Shown piece after piece: positions 8,722 through 15,594 of a DNA stretch of 64,000 bases. Origin of the DNA: Symbiopectobacterium purcellii (lineage in GTDB: Bacteria > Pseudomonadota > Gammaproteobacteria > Enterobacterales > Enterobacteriaceae); the NCBI RefSeq assembly GCF_019797845.1, contig NZ_CP081864.1:4030001-4094000 (forward strand). Direction: 5' to 3'. The notes beneath the pieces are model-generated. The model had not been told where the DNA came from and searched no databases. It saw only the letters and a list, made by a program, of their open reading frames with translations. Position numbers and translations under genes: made by a program. Numbering within the stretch: position 1 is the stretch's first letter; the number at the start of each line of letters is the position of its first letter.

Positions 8722-10805
8722 CTAGTCACACTCGCTCGCCGCGCCGCCAGCGCTCGCAGCAAGACGGCAAGGGTTGTCCCATTGTGCAGCAGTGCGCTGC
8801 CGCCCGGAGAAAGCCCGCCCAACGCCGCCGTCAGCATGATGCCGCTGTTGACCCATTCGGTCAGGGCGATATTGCTGTGCACCAGCGTCATCGCTTCCAG
8901 CGCCAGTTCACGCGCCAGCACCACACCATGCAGGTTGTCTTGCATCAGCACCGCATCCGCCGCCTGCTGCGCCAGTTCAGTACTCTGGTTCATGGCCAAC
9001 CCGACATCCGCCTGCGCCAGCACCGGGGCATCATTTACCCCATCGCCGATAAACAGCACATTGCGGCCCTGCTGTTGCAGCGCCTGAACCACATCCACCT
9101 TGCTCTCAGGCGTGCATTCGGCCACACATTCGTCCATCGCTAAGGCGTTGGCCAGTTGCTGCGCCTTTTCAATCCGATCGCCGGTCAACAATACAATACG
9201 GTCGATCCCCGACCGGCGCAGTTGTGCAATCACCTCATGTGCTTCCGCCCGTACGTTGTCCTGCAAGCCAATCATGCCAACCAACCGTTCATCGAGGCTG
9301 ATGAACAGCAAATGGCACCCCTGCTGAGCCAAGGCGGTAATCTCGGCCTCATACGGTGAGAACACCACCTGATAGTGCGCTTCCAGAAAATGGCGGCTGC
9401 CAATCGCCATGCGGTGGCCATCCAGTTCACACAGCAGACCGTGCGCAATCACATACTCCACTTCACCGTGGTTAATGTGGGGCAACGCATGGTGGTGCGC
9501 CGACGCGACCACGGCTTTCGCCAAGGGATGGTTGCTGTGTTCTTCAACAGAGGCGGCGATCGCCAACAGGCGCTCCGCCCAGGCCCGCTCCGGATCGAAG
9601 CTGACCACTTCCGTCACCTGCATATCACCGTGCGTCAAGGTGCCCGTTTTATCGAACACGACCGTATCGACCGCGGCGAGTTGTTCGATCGCCCGTCCGC
9701 CTTTCAGCAATAAGCCACTTTGCGCCGCACGGTACATAATGGATTTAAACGCGATCGGCGTGCTTAGCTTCAGCGCACAGGCATAATCCACCAAAAACAC
9801 GGATGCCAGACGACGCCAGTCTCGGGTCAGAGCAAACACCGCTCCCCCCACGCCGAGTGTGATCGCCACACGCCGGTCGGCCATCGACTGTGTCACTTTT
9901 TGCGTTTCGCTTTGCTGGCTTAAAGACTCACTGATAAAGCGGCGAATATTGGCAATCGAGGAATCTTCCCCCACACGATCGGCCTGTACCGCAATATTGC
10001 CTTCCTGCACCTGCGTGCCCGCATACAGCCAGGCCCCTTTCTCCCGGCGTACCGGTACGCTTTCTCCGGTCATGGAGGCCTGATTAATCAGGCCGACACC
10101 GCGCAATACTTTTCCGTCCGCCGGAATGGTGTCTCCAGGGCCAAGTAACATCACATCGCCAACCGTCAGTGCAGACGACAGCATTTGACGACGCTCGCCC
10201 GCGCGCTCGCCCCACACGTTGTGTTCCTGCGGTCGTAACAGGCTGGCCAGCAACGCATCGGAATGACGACTGGTCTCCTGCTCCATGTACTCACCCAGCG
10301 TCAGCATCGCGGTGCGGTTATCACCACGCAGCACGGAAAGCCCAACCGCCAGTGCATCGAGCACCTCAACGTTCAGTTCTCGCCGTGTCAACGAGGCTAC
10401 GCCTTCAGACAGCGTTTCCCCGGTCAGCAGCAGCGTCGGCAGCGCCGCCCAGCGTCGAGGCAGGCACTGCGCTAACAACAAGCCCCCCGCGTTGAGCAGA
10501 TTATCGCCACCGCAATACTCCGGTTCATGTTCGCTCTCGCTGCGCTGCTGCCAGTCAATGTCAGCCACGTGCGTCAACAGCGTGGATTCGTCGGTCTGAT
10601 CCGGATGGTACTCAATCACCACCGAGCCAATCGCTGGGCGCAGGCGTACCCTTGTGACGCCCAGTAACGCCAACAGTTGGTGGCGCAGCCAGTTCGCTGC
10701 GTCAGGGAAACGCACCAGCAACGTCATGCTCAGTCGCAAACGCCCGGGCAAGCGATGCTTGACGCGAATCCCCGGTGCGAGAGTGGCCTCCCGTTCAGGC
10801 ATCAC
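8718..10805 (-). CDS. P1B-type metal-translocating ATPase, FezB-like
   Basis: This 695-residue P-type ATPase has the phosphatase loop TGES (about 246-249), the phosphorylation site DKTGT (Asp385), the P1B-type HP dipeptide in EEHSNHPLAKA (426-427) and the hinge GDGVND (587-592). The N-terminal 70 residues form an HMA-like domain without CxxC but with HRLPGRLRLSM (residues 17-27). In the membrane helix before the phosphorylation domain the usual CPC is YACALKLSTP (341-350), so one of the two cysteines and the proline are missing. This points to an atypical P1B class. Together with the small membrane and HMA-like proteins encoded just upstream and the Fur box, it resembles FezB of ferrosome loci, which loads iron into a membrane-bound store. 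Metal specificity is inferred. It is the last gene of a minus-strand operon and overlaps the preceding gene by four bases. Confidence 0.85.
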   Translation of the reverse strand: MMPEREATLAPGIRVKHRLPGRLRLSMTLLVRFPDAANWLRHQLLALLGVTRVRLRPAIGSVVIEYHPDQTDESTLLTHVADIDWQQRSESEHEPEYCGGDNLLNAGGLLLAQCLPRRWAALPTLLLTGETLSEGVASLTRRELNVEVLDALAVGLSVLRGDNRTAMLTLGEYMEQETSRHSDALLASLLRPQEHNVWGERAGERRQMLSSALTVGDVMLLGPGDTIPADGKVLRGVGLINQASMTGESVPVRREKGAWLYAGTQVQEGNIAVQADRVGEDSSIANIRRFISESLSQQSETQKVTQSMADRRVAITLGVGGAVFALTRDWRRLASVFLVDYACALKLSTPIAFKSIMYRAAQSGLLLKGGRAIEQLAAVDTVVFDKTGTLTHGDMQVTEVVSFDPERAWAERLLAIAASVEEHSNHPLAKAVVASAHHHALPHINHGEVEYVIAHGLLCELDGHRMAIGSRHFLEAHYQVVFSPYEAEITALAQQGCHLLFISLDERLVGMIGLQDNVRAEAHEVIAQLRRSGIDRIVLLTGDRIEKAQQLANALAMDECVAECTPESKVDVVQALQQQGRNVLFIGDGVNDAPVLAQADVGLAMNQSTELAQQAADAVLMQDNLHGVVLARELALEAMTLVHSNIALTEWVNSGIMLTAALGGLSPGGSALLHNGTTLAVLLRALAARRASVTS

Positions 10806-11119
10806 GACGCATCATTCTCCTGCTGACGGTAGTAATCCAGCTCGGCCTGGAGATCCGCCAGCCGCTCTTTTAACTCTTCCACCTCACCGCGCACGGTGCC
10901 CCAGGCTTTTTTCGCCGTGGTGGCGACCCCTTGTTGCACCTGTGGGTTAGTCAGCAAATAGGCAATGGCAGCGCCGGCCACGACGCCGGTGACAAAATGG
11001 GTTTTACTGTTGGCCTGACGATAAGGGGCCGGAGGCGTGGCAGGCGGGTAACTGGCATAGGCAACCTGTCCGTTCGGCAACCGATAAGCGTAAACATAAG
11101 GCATGTTGGGAGGGGTCAT
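10802..11119 (-). CDS. Small membrane protein with a glycine-zipper/YtxH-like segment
   Basis: A 105-residue protein. Residues 1-38 are rich in proline and tyrosine (MPYVYAYRLPNGQVAYASYP). Residues about 44-66 form one hydrophobic segment with small residues (FVTGVVAGAAIAYLLTN), and residues 70-102 form a charged helix or coiled coil (VRGEVEELKERLADLQAEL). The pattern resembles YtxH-type proteins. The motif GAAIAYLLTNPQVQQ recurs as GAAVTLLLTNDSVRQ in the protein encoded at 11432-12043, so the two are probably related. It overlaps the genes on both sides by four bases. A role in shaping or anchoring a membrane compartment around the ATPase is my inference. Confidence 0.75.
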   Translation of the reverse strand: MTPPNMPYVYAYRLPNGQVAYASYPPATPPAPYRQANSKTHFVTGVVAGAAIAYLLTNPQVQQGVATTAKKAWGTVRGEVEELKERLADLQAELDYYRQQENDAS

Positions 11120-11448
11120 TCCTGCACTCCTTCTTGGGTTTGGTCCTGTAACGACTCACGCCGCTGCATCGCATCCAGCACATAAAGGCTGGCAATGCCG
11201 GCGCTTGCCAATGTCAACCAGGTCAGCAATGGCCGCCCCGCGCTGGCGCTGGCCACGGCCATTACCGTACCGCTTACCACGCCCGCTTTGGCAGCATCAC
11301 TGGCCACCTTGACGGCGCTTTCATTCAGCGTGGTTTCACCGCGCTGGTAACGCCGCCATTGTTCGATACAAGAGGAGGTGGTGCCCACCAGCGCGCCAGC
11401 CACCACCGCACGGCTGATGGGGCTTAGCGCGTCACGGTTGTTGCTCAT
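11116..11448 (-). CDS. Small glycine-rich membrane protein of the ATPase locus
   Basis: A 110-residue protein of no family I can name. It has two hydrophobic, alanine/glycine-rich stretches (residues about 12-28, ISRAVVAGALVGTTSSC, and about 53-92, including AGVVSGTVMAVASASAG and LLTWLTLASAGIASLYVL), separated by a basic-polar linker (EQWRRYQRGETTLNES). The small-residue spacing suggests tight helix packing in the membrane. It overlaps the upstream gene by 17 bases and the downstream one by four, so it belongs to the operon ending in the P1B ATPase. Ferrosome and magnetosome loci carry similar small hydrophobic proteins, but no direct homology was tested. Confidence 0.75.
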   Translation of the reverse strand: MSNNRDALSPISRAVVAGALVGTTSSCIEQWRRYQRGETTLNESAVKVASDAAKAGVVSGTVMAVASASAGRPLLTWLTLASAGIASLYVLDAMQRRESLQDQTQEGVQE

Positions 11449-12043
11449 TCGACGTCTCCTCAGGCGCGGGAGCCGTCGTGCGCTGGCGCTCTACCGAGGC
11501 CTGAAACTCCGCCTTACCCGCCTTCACCGTGTCGCGAAAAATGGTGCTGCCCGCCGCCACACTCTCTTTCACACTTTCGGCACCGCTGGCGACCGAGGAT
11601 TTGACTTTATCACCGCCGGTTTTTAACAGATCGCCCGCGCTTGCCAGCGTCTGTGTCAGCGTCTGTGTCAGCGTCTGGCGCACGCTGTCATTGGTCAGCA
11701 GCAGCGTGACAGCCGCGCCGATCATCGCACCTTTCCAAAATTCTTTATCATCCGCGCCGATGGTGCTGATCAGACTTTTCAACAGCCCGGCTTGCTCTCC
11801 CATCACATTCTCAACCACACCTTGCGCCTGCGCGCTCCAGTCCATGCCCGGTGCGGCATGATGACCGTGGTGATGTGCAGCTTGCGGCACCGCATTTCCG
11901 GGGAACGGATACCCTGGCAGCGGATAGCCGGGCGGGGGTGGAAAAGCCCCTTGCGCAGCGGGATCGCCTTGTGGCACGTAATAGGGCTAGCCATAAGGTG
12001 GGAAATAGGGAGCCTGATTCACAGGATTATTATCATTACTCAT
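11432..12043 (-). pseudogene. Pro/Tyr/His-rich membrane protein gene with an in-frame amber stop at codon 19
   Basis: From ATG 12041-12043 (preceded by AGAGAGGG on the minus strand) the frame reads MSNDNNPVNQAPYFPPYG, then TAG at 11987-11989, then PYYVPQGDPAAQG and on to 11432 with no frameshift. The composition (Pro, Tyr, Gly) is the same on both sides of the stop, so this looks like a single base change, for example TGG to TAG. The rest encodes a PPPPGYPLPGYPFPG run, a histidine cluster (HHHGHH), a hydrophobic GAMIGAAVTLLLTND segment, a TQTL repeat and a charged Ala/Ser-rich tail. GTG 11977 could restart translation and give about 181 residues that keep nearly everything. A sequencing error or a functional restart cannot be excluded. 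Confidence 0.7.
11645..11680 (-). repeat. 12-bp tandem repeat encoding TQTL units
   Basis: CAGCGTCTGTGT occurs twice in a row (11645-11656 and 11657-11668), followed by a partial third copy (CAGCGTCTGGCG). On the minus strand it encodes TLTQTLTQTL just after the hydrophobic segment of the protein encoded at 11432-12043. In-frame slippage here would change length by four residues without breaking the gene. Confidence 0.7.
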
Positions 12044-12065
12044 AACGACCCTCTCTTGACTTGGT

Positions 12066-12386
12066 TTACTGGGAGAGCACGGCCTGAATTTGCGTCAGCG
12101 CCTGTTGTGCTGCCTGATCATCGTGACCAAACAGATGCGTAAGCAGCGTGGGAGAAAGTGTGCTGGCACAATATTCCAGCACCACGCTACCGGTTGCGGC
12201 ATTAATGCTGCACGCTTTCAGACACCCCTCGGGGTGACACAGCGATTGCAGCTCAGCCAACCGGCTTTGGCTGAGTGCGGAGACCAAACGATTGGTAAAA
12301 CTGAGGCGAATGCGCCCCGGAATATGGTGCGCTACCGTGACAAAACGGCGTAACGCCATCAAACTCTGCAAATCATCTGTCGCCAT
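12066..12386 (-). CDS. HMA-like small protein with PGRIRLS motif
   Basis: A 106-residue protein and the first gene of the minus-strand operon that ends with the P1B ATPase. Residues about 14-30 (RFVTVAHHIPGRIRLSF) mirror the ATPase N-terminus (VKHRLPGRLRLSM): the same [IL]PGR[IL]RLS core. The rest (ACSINAATGSVVLEYCASTL) looks like the second half of a ferredoxin-like HMA fold, again similar to the GSVVIEYHPD of the ATPase. There is no CxxC metal motif. In ferrosome loci small HMA-type proteins accompany the ATPase; that role is inferred here. It probably acts on or with the ATPase at the membrane. Confidence 0.78.
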   Translation of the reverse strand: MATDDLQSLMALRRFVTVAHHIPGRIRLSFTNRLVSALSQSRLAELQSLCHPEGCLKACSINAATGSVVLEYCASTLSPTLLTHLFGHDDQAAQQALTQIQAVLSQ

Positions 12387-12589
12387 AACGGTGACTACAG
12401 CCTCCCTTTGCCTACCAACATCAATGCCGCATCAACCTCATGCGACATCAACCCATACCGCGCGCACAACACCAGACAACCAGATTGCTCCGGCCCCGAC
12501 GTCAGGAATGTAAATATTTTGCGCGAAGACAACGTCACAATAACGTAACGTTAGGAGAACCACTTAAGATTTATGCGGTTAATTGCAGG

Positions 12590-12620
12590 TTGTTTGTTTT
12601 TTATCAATTCGTGCTATAAA
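12590..12620 (+). promoter_or_regulatory. Possible sigma-70 promoter for the plus-strand HMA-like gene
   Basis: A TATAAA hexamer at 12615-12620 could be the -10. Two overlapping TTGTTT hexamers (12590-12595 and 12594-12599) could serve as -35, with spacings of 19 or 15 rather than the ideal 17. Transcription would start near 12627 and run through the Fur box. This is a weak call from hexamer matching alone. Confidence 0.35.
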
Positions 12621-12645
12621 CAGAGGTGATAGACACTCTCACTAC

Positions 12646-12664
12646 GATAATGTAAATTGTTATC
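12646..12664. promoter_or_regulatory. Fur box (iron-responsive operator)
   Basis: GATAATGTAAATTGTTATC matches the 19-base Fur consensus GATAATGATAATCATTATC at 15 of 19 positions and keeps both outer arms intact (GATAAT and TTATC). It lies 28-46 bases before the start codon of the plus-strand HMA-like gene and just downstream of the possible promoter, where bound Fur would block transcription. It is about 260 bases from the start of the divergent ATPase operon, so control of that operon is less certain. Confidence 0.75.
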
Positions 12665-12691
12665 ATTCTAATCTCTACGAGTCGCGGCAAC

Positions 12692-13057
12692 ATGTCTCCC
12701 TATTTGCATCAAACGCAGAATCGCATTCGAATTCGCTCCGAATATATTCAGCGCAACCCGGAACGCGTGACCGAGACGATTGCGCAACTGCGCCACATCG
12801 CGGGCGTGCAGGAGATCACACATCGGCATTATGCGGGATCTGTCGCGATTTGTTTTGACAGCAAGATCCTGTCTGGTGATACGCTACTGGCACACATTGA
12901 ACCGGCTGGGTGGCTTTCCGTTGCCAGAAACCAAACCTACATCGACAGATCGCTGCACCGCTACACCCGTTCACTGGCGAAAGGACTGGCGCTGATGACG
13001 CTGGACATGGCGATCAAAGGTCCACTGGTTAAACGACTGGTCACTCTCGTGCGTTAA
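12692..13057 (+). CDS. HMA-like protein with C-terminal basic helix
   Basis: A 121-residue protein divergent from the ATPase operon. The N-terminus (MSPYLHQTQNRIRIRSEYIQ) has the arginine-rich strand seen in the neighbouring proteins. Residues 21-75 (ERVTETIAQLRHIAGVQEIT, then GSVAICFDSKILSGDTLLAH) fit an HMA-like ferredoxin fold without CxxC. Residues about 85-121 form a basic amphipathic or membrane-associated tail (SLAKGLALMTLDMAIKGPLV). It lies directly behind the Fur box and is followed by a strong terminator, so it is a single-gene transcript likely induced when iron is scarce. It probably belongs to the same iron-related system as the divergent operon. Confidence 0.75.
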   Translation: MSPYLHQTQNRIRIRSEYIQRNPERVTETIAQLRHIAGVQEITHRHYAGSVAICFDSKILSGDTLLAHIEPAGWLSVARNQTYIDRSLHRYTRSLAKGLALMTLDMAIKGPLVKRLVTLVR

Positions 13058-13083
13058 CCGCTGCCAGCATAAATACGCGTTGA

Positions 13084-13121
13084 GCACCGCGCGCTATATG
13101 TGAGAATATAGCGCGCGGTGC
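13084..13121 (+). terminator. Strong hairpin terminator after the HMA-like gene
   Basis: A perfect 16-base-pair stem (GCACCGCGCGCTATAT, with its complement at 13106-13121) with a six-base loop lies 27 bases after the stop codon. The following CGCATTTGT is only weakly T-rich, so termination could be partial or the hairpin could stabilise the 3' end. Confidence 0.6.
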
Positions 13122-13136
13122 CGCATTTGTACCCGC

Positions 13137-13397
13137 TATACCCTAAATAATTTGAGTTGCAGGACACAACGTTTACGTTTTGAACAGCGCTTGCGCTGGC
13201 CGGCTCATTTATGCGTCTCGTAACGCGGCAAGCGAATCAATCCCGATGAGCTTACTCAAGTAATTGATTCGGGTGACAAATCTGCTGGGAGCCGATTTGA
13301 ACGCTGCTTGCAGCGACCTCGTAAGAGGTGAGGCCCGGTGATGGGCCGAATAATGGGCGTAGCCAACGCACCTGCAACGTGAAGTATGACGGGTATA
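13137..13397. repeat. ERIC element with two internal insertions (about 261 bp)
   Basis: The ends match ERIC: TATACCCTAAATAATTTGAG then TTGCAGG on the left, and CACCTGCAACGTGAAGTATG then ACGGGTATA on the right. The conserved centre is present (GGCAAGCGAATCAATCCCGA, then TGAGCTTACTCAAGTAATTG). Two blocks not found in the 127-base consensus separate the ends from the centre: about 60 bases after GCAGGACA and about 80 bases after GGTGAC. The element ends 24 bases before the LysE start codon. ERIC copies enlarged by insertions are known in some enterobacteria; a copy with an insertion on both sides is less usual. Confidence 0.8.
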
Positions 13398-13421
13398 TAT
13401 ACGCATTCGGTTGGAGAAAAC

Positions 13422-14048
13422 ATGGAGCTACACCTTTGGCTCGCCTTTGTCGGCGTGATTACCGTTTTAATTGCCATTCCCGGTCCGTCCGCGTTGATCA
13501 GCATGACGCACGGTTTGCGCTATGGTCGTGGGCGAGCTGCCGCTACCGTACTGGGCGGCGTGACCGCAGCGCTGGTGCTGATGTCACTCTCAGCGTTGGG
13601 ATTGGGAGCCGTATTAGCCGCGTCAACAACCGCGTTTATGATCCTGAAAATCGTTGGTGCGCTCTATCTGATTTGGCTTGGCATTGCCTCATGGCGTTCA
13701 GCCGCCGCCGCCCATGCGCCTGAACAGGTGCACATGGATGCGTCACCCACACGCGTTGCGCTGTTTCGTAAAGGTTTTTTAGTCTGCATCAGCAACCCGA
13801 AGGATCTGCTGTTTTTTGCCGCACTGTTTCCCAACTTTATCAGCACCACAGAACCCCATGCGCTCCAGTTTGCCATTCTGGCACTGACCTGGGTGCTGTT
13901 TGATTTCAGCATCATGTTTTTCTATGCCAGCACCGGACGCCATCTGTCCGGCGTATTCAGCAATCCGCGCCGCATGGCGTTGCTTAATCGCGCGACTGGC
14001 GGCGTGTTTGTGCTGGCAGGATCGGCGTTGGCAATCTCCAGCCGATAA
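13422..14048 (+). CDS. LysE/RhtB-family amino acid exporter
   Basis: A 208-residue inner-membrane protein of the LysE/RhtB family with about six membrane segments and the family start LAFVGVITVLIAIPGPSALI (PGP motif) followed by SMTHGLRYGRG. A second landmark is CISNPKDLLFFAALFPNFI. The start ATG 13422 has GGAG ten bases upstream; an earlier in-frame ATG at 13386 lies inside the ERIC element and is rejected. It exports amino acids or related metabolites, substrate unknown. The ERIC element lies between its promoter region and the HMA-like gene. A hairpin follows the stop. Confidence 0.9.
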   Translation: MELHLWLAFVGVITVLIAIPGPSALISMTHGLRYGRGRAAATVLGGVTAALVLMSLSALGLGAVLAASTTAFMILKIVGALYLIWLGIASWRSAAAAHAPEQVHMDASPTRVALFRKGFLVCISNPKDLLFFAALFPNFISTTEPHALQFAILALTWVLFDFSIMFFYASTGRHLSGVFSNPRRMALLNRATGGVFVLAGSALAISSR

Positions 14049-14070
14049 TAAAACCGCTGATTTTCGGCCG

Positions 14071-14099
14071 TTGCTATCCCGCGTCCAATGGGATAGCAA
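14071..14099. terminator. Bidirectional hairpin between lysE-like gene and dhaM
   Basis: Arms TTGCTATCCC (14071-14080) and GGGATAGCAA (14090-14099) pair over ten bases with a nine-base loop. It lies between two convergent genes, so it can end both transcripts, although neither side has a clean U tract. Confidence 0.55.
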
Positions 14100-14116
14100 T
14101 GTCGGACCATCCGGCT

Positions 14117-15559
14117 TCAGGCGTGATGAATCTCCCCGCTGTCATCATTGAACGTGATCGTTTCCCCATGACGTAACGCCCGCGTATGGCCCAGCTTATC
14201 GATAAACACCGGAATACCCAGCGCCGTCGCCAGAATGGCAGCATGCGCATTTCTGCCGCAGTCGGTGAAGTAAACGCCTTTAATCCAGGCGGGATCCAAC
14301 TGCACCGCCTCGGAAGGCAACAATATATTGGCGACGATCGCCATCGGAGAGTGGCAGGGCGTAACCACGCTGTCTGGCTGATGGCTCAAATGCCGCAACA
14401 CCCGAAGACCGACGTCATAGATATCGATATAGCGTTCACGCAGGTAGGTATCTTCAATCGCCTGATACACCTGTGCTAACGCACCAATCACCGCCAGCCA
14501 CAGCGCATCAACCTGCACCGCGGCTTGCCCCATTCGCTCGGCGACCGCATCGTACAGCTCGTCATCCTCCAGCATCATACGCTGCGCCATAAAAATTCCG
14601 GCTTCTTTATCAGAAAGGCGCTGCACGGTAAACGTATAGAGCTCATCCAGGTCTTGCACGGCAGCCTCAATCGCCTGTGCCAGTTGAGCGAGCTCAGCCT
14701 GCGCGCCTTGACTGGCGCGCGGCGTCACAGTGGGCAATGCCCGTTCTACCCGACACACGGTGGCCGTCACCAATTCACCCACAGGATGTCTCTGGGGGCG
14801 AGCCAACGCCGCATCTTTCGTTTCTAAACGATCGCCAAAATTATCGTGCGCCAGCAAGGTAAAGGCATCAATCGCCTGTTGCGCCTGCGCTCCGCTCGCG
14901 CGCAGCGTGACCTCATCACCGCGTTTAATTGCCAATAGTGCGATATTGTTGACGCTTTTTCCGTTCACCGTCTGTGCACCTTTCACCAGTTGCACATCGG
15001 CATTGTAGCGGTTAAGGCAGGTGGCGATGGCCGACGCCGGACGCGCGTGAATACCGGCAGGGTTAGCCACACGCCAGGAAAAAGTGAGTGCTGACGGAGA
15101 GGCTTCCTCCGTCAAAGCAACGGGGAAGATGGCCGCCGTGAGCCTATCATCTTGACTCAATTGATGATATTTCGCCGCCAGAGCCTGATGCGCTTCGGCA
15201 ATCACCTGACGGATATCACCACCGGACGCGGCCACAACGGCCGCCGCGATCGTGCCTTCCACCAGCGGCGCGGCGCATACGTGCACACGAGTCGCATAGG
15301 CCTCACCCAGCAGTTCCAACGCCAGATCGGTGCTCAAAATCGCACTTCCCATGTCGACCATCACCAGCACATCCCCCTCTTCCTGCACCTCCTGTATTGC
15401 CGTCATCACGGCAATCGGATCGGTGCCAATCGGGTTATCGGGATCGTCAATGCCAGCCGCCACCGCAAATTTTACGCTGCCGTGCGTCATCTGCGCTGCC
15501 AGTTCCACCACCCCTTCCGCCAGGCGCTTACTGTGAGAAACCACCACGATATTGACCAT
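14117..15559 (-). CDS. dhaM: PTS-dependent dihydroxyacetone kinase, phosphotransferase subunit DhaM
   Basis: This 480-residue protein carries three fused phosphotransfer domains: an EIIA-mannose-type domain (residues 1-130, active His9 in VVVSHSKRLAEG), an HPr domain (about 155-245, NPAGIHARPASAI with its histidine) and an EI-like N-terminal domain (about 260-480, active His in CGRNAHAAILATALGIP). It passes phosphate from PEP to ADP bound on DhaL, which phosphorylates dihydroxyacetone on DhaK. This is the long E. coli-type form. It is the last gene of the glpF-dhaK-dhaL-dhaM operon, 35 bases after dhaL. Confidence 0.95.
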   Translation of the reverse strand: MVNIVVVSHSKRLAEGVVELAAQMTHGSVKFAVAAGIDDPDNPIGTDPIAVMTAIQEVQEEGDVLVMVDMGSAILSTDLALELLGEAYATRVHVCAAPLVEGTIAAAVVAASGGDIRQVIAEAHQALAAKYHQLSQDDRLTAAIFPVALTEEASPSALTFSWRVANPAGIHARPASAIATCLNRYNADVQLVKGAQTVNGKSVNNIALLAIKRGDEVTLRASGAQAQQAIDAFTLLAHDNFGDRLETKDAALARPQRHPVGELVTATVCRVERALPTVTPRASQGAQAELAQLAQAIEAAVQDLDELYTFTVQRLSDKEAGIFMAQRMMLEDDELYDAVAERMGQAAVQVDALWLAVIGALAQVYQAIEDTYLRERYIDIYDVGLRVLRHLSHQPDSVVTPCHSPMAIVANILLPSEAVQLDPAWIKGVYFTDCGRNAHAAILATALGIPVFIDKLGHTRALRHGETITFNDDSGEIHHA

Positions 15560-15594
15560 TTTCTACAGCCTTACCCAATCGGGTCGCCAGGGCA

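Larger units (their letters stand above)
12387..12691. other. Divergent regulatory region of the ferrosome-like locus
   Basis: About 300 bases separate two divergent HMA-like genes. The plus-strand side contains a plausible sigma-70 promoter and a strong Fur-box match (separate entries). Around 12527-12552 there is a run of related ACGT-centred words (AACGTCACAATAACGTAACG followed by TT). No open frame of coding quality was seen. Confidence 0.6.

Noticed and set aside
8718..12386. Ordinary copper or zinc export operon
   Set aside because: The CPC motif and CxxC are absent and the accessory proteins are membrane scaffold-like; a Fur box rather than a CueR or ZntR site is seen.
13386..13421. 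N-terminal extension of the LysE-like protein
   Set aside because: The extra codons lie partly in the ERIC repeat; ATG 13422 has a proper GGAG.
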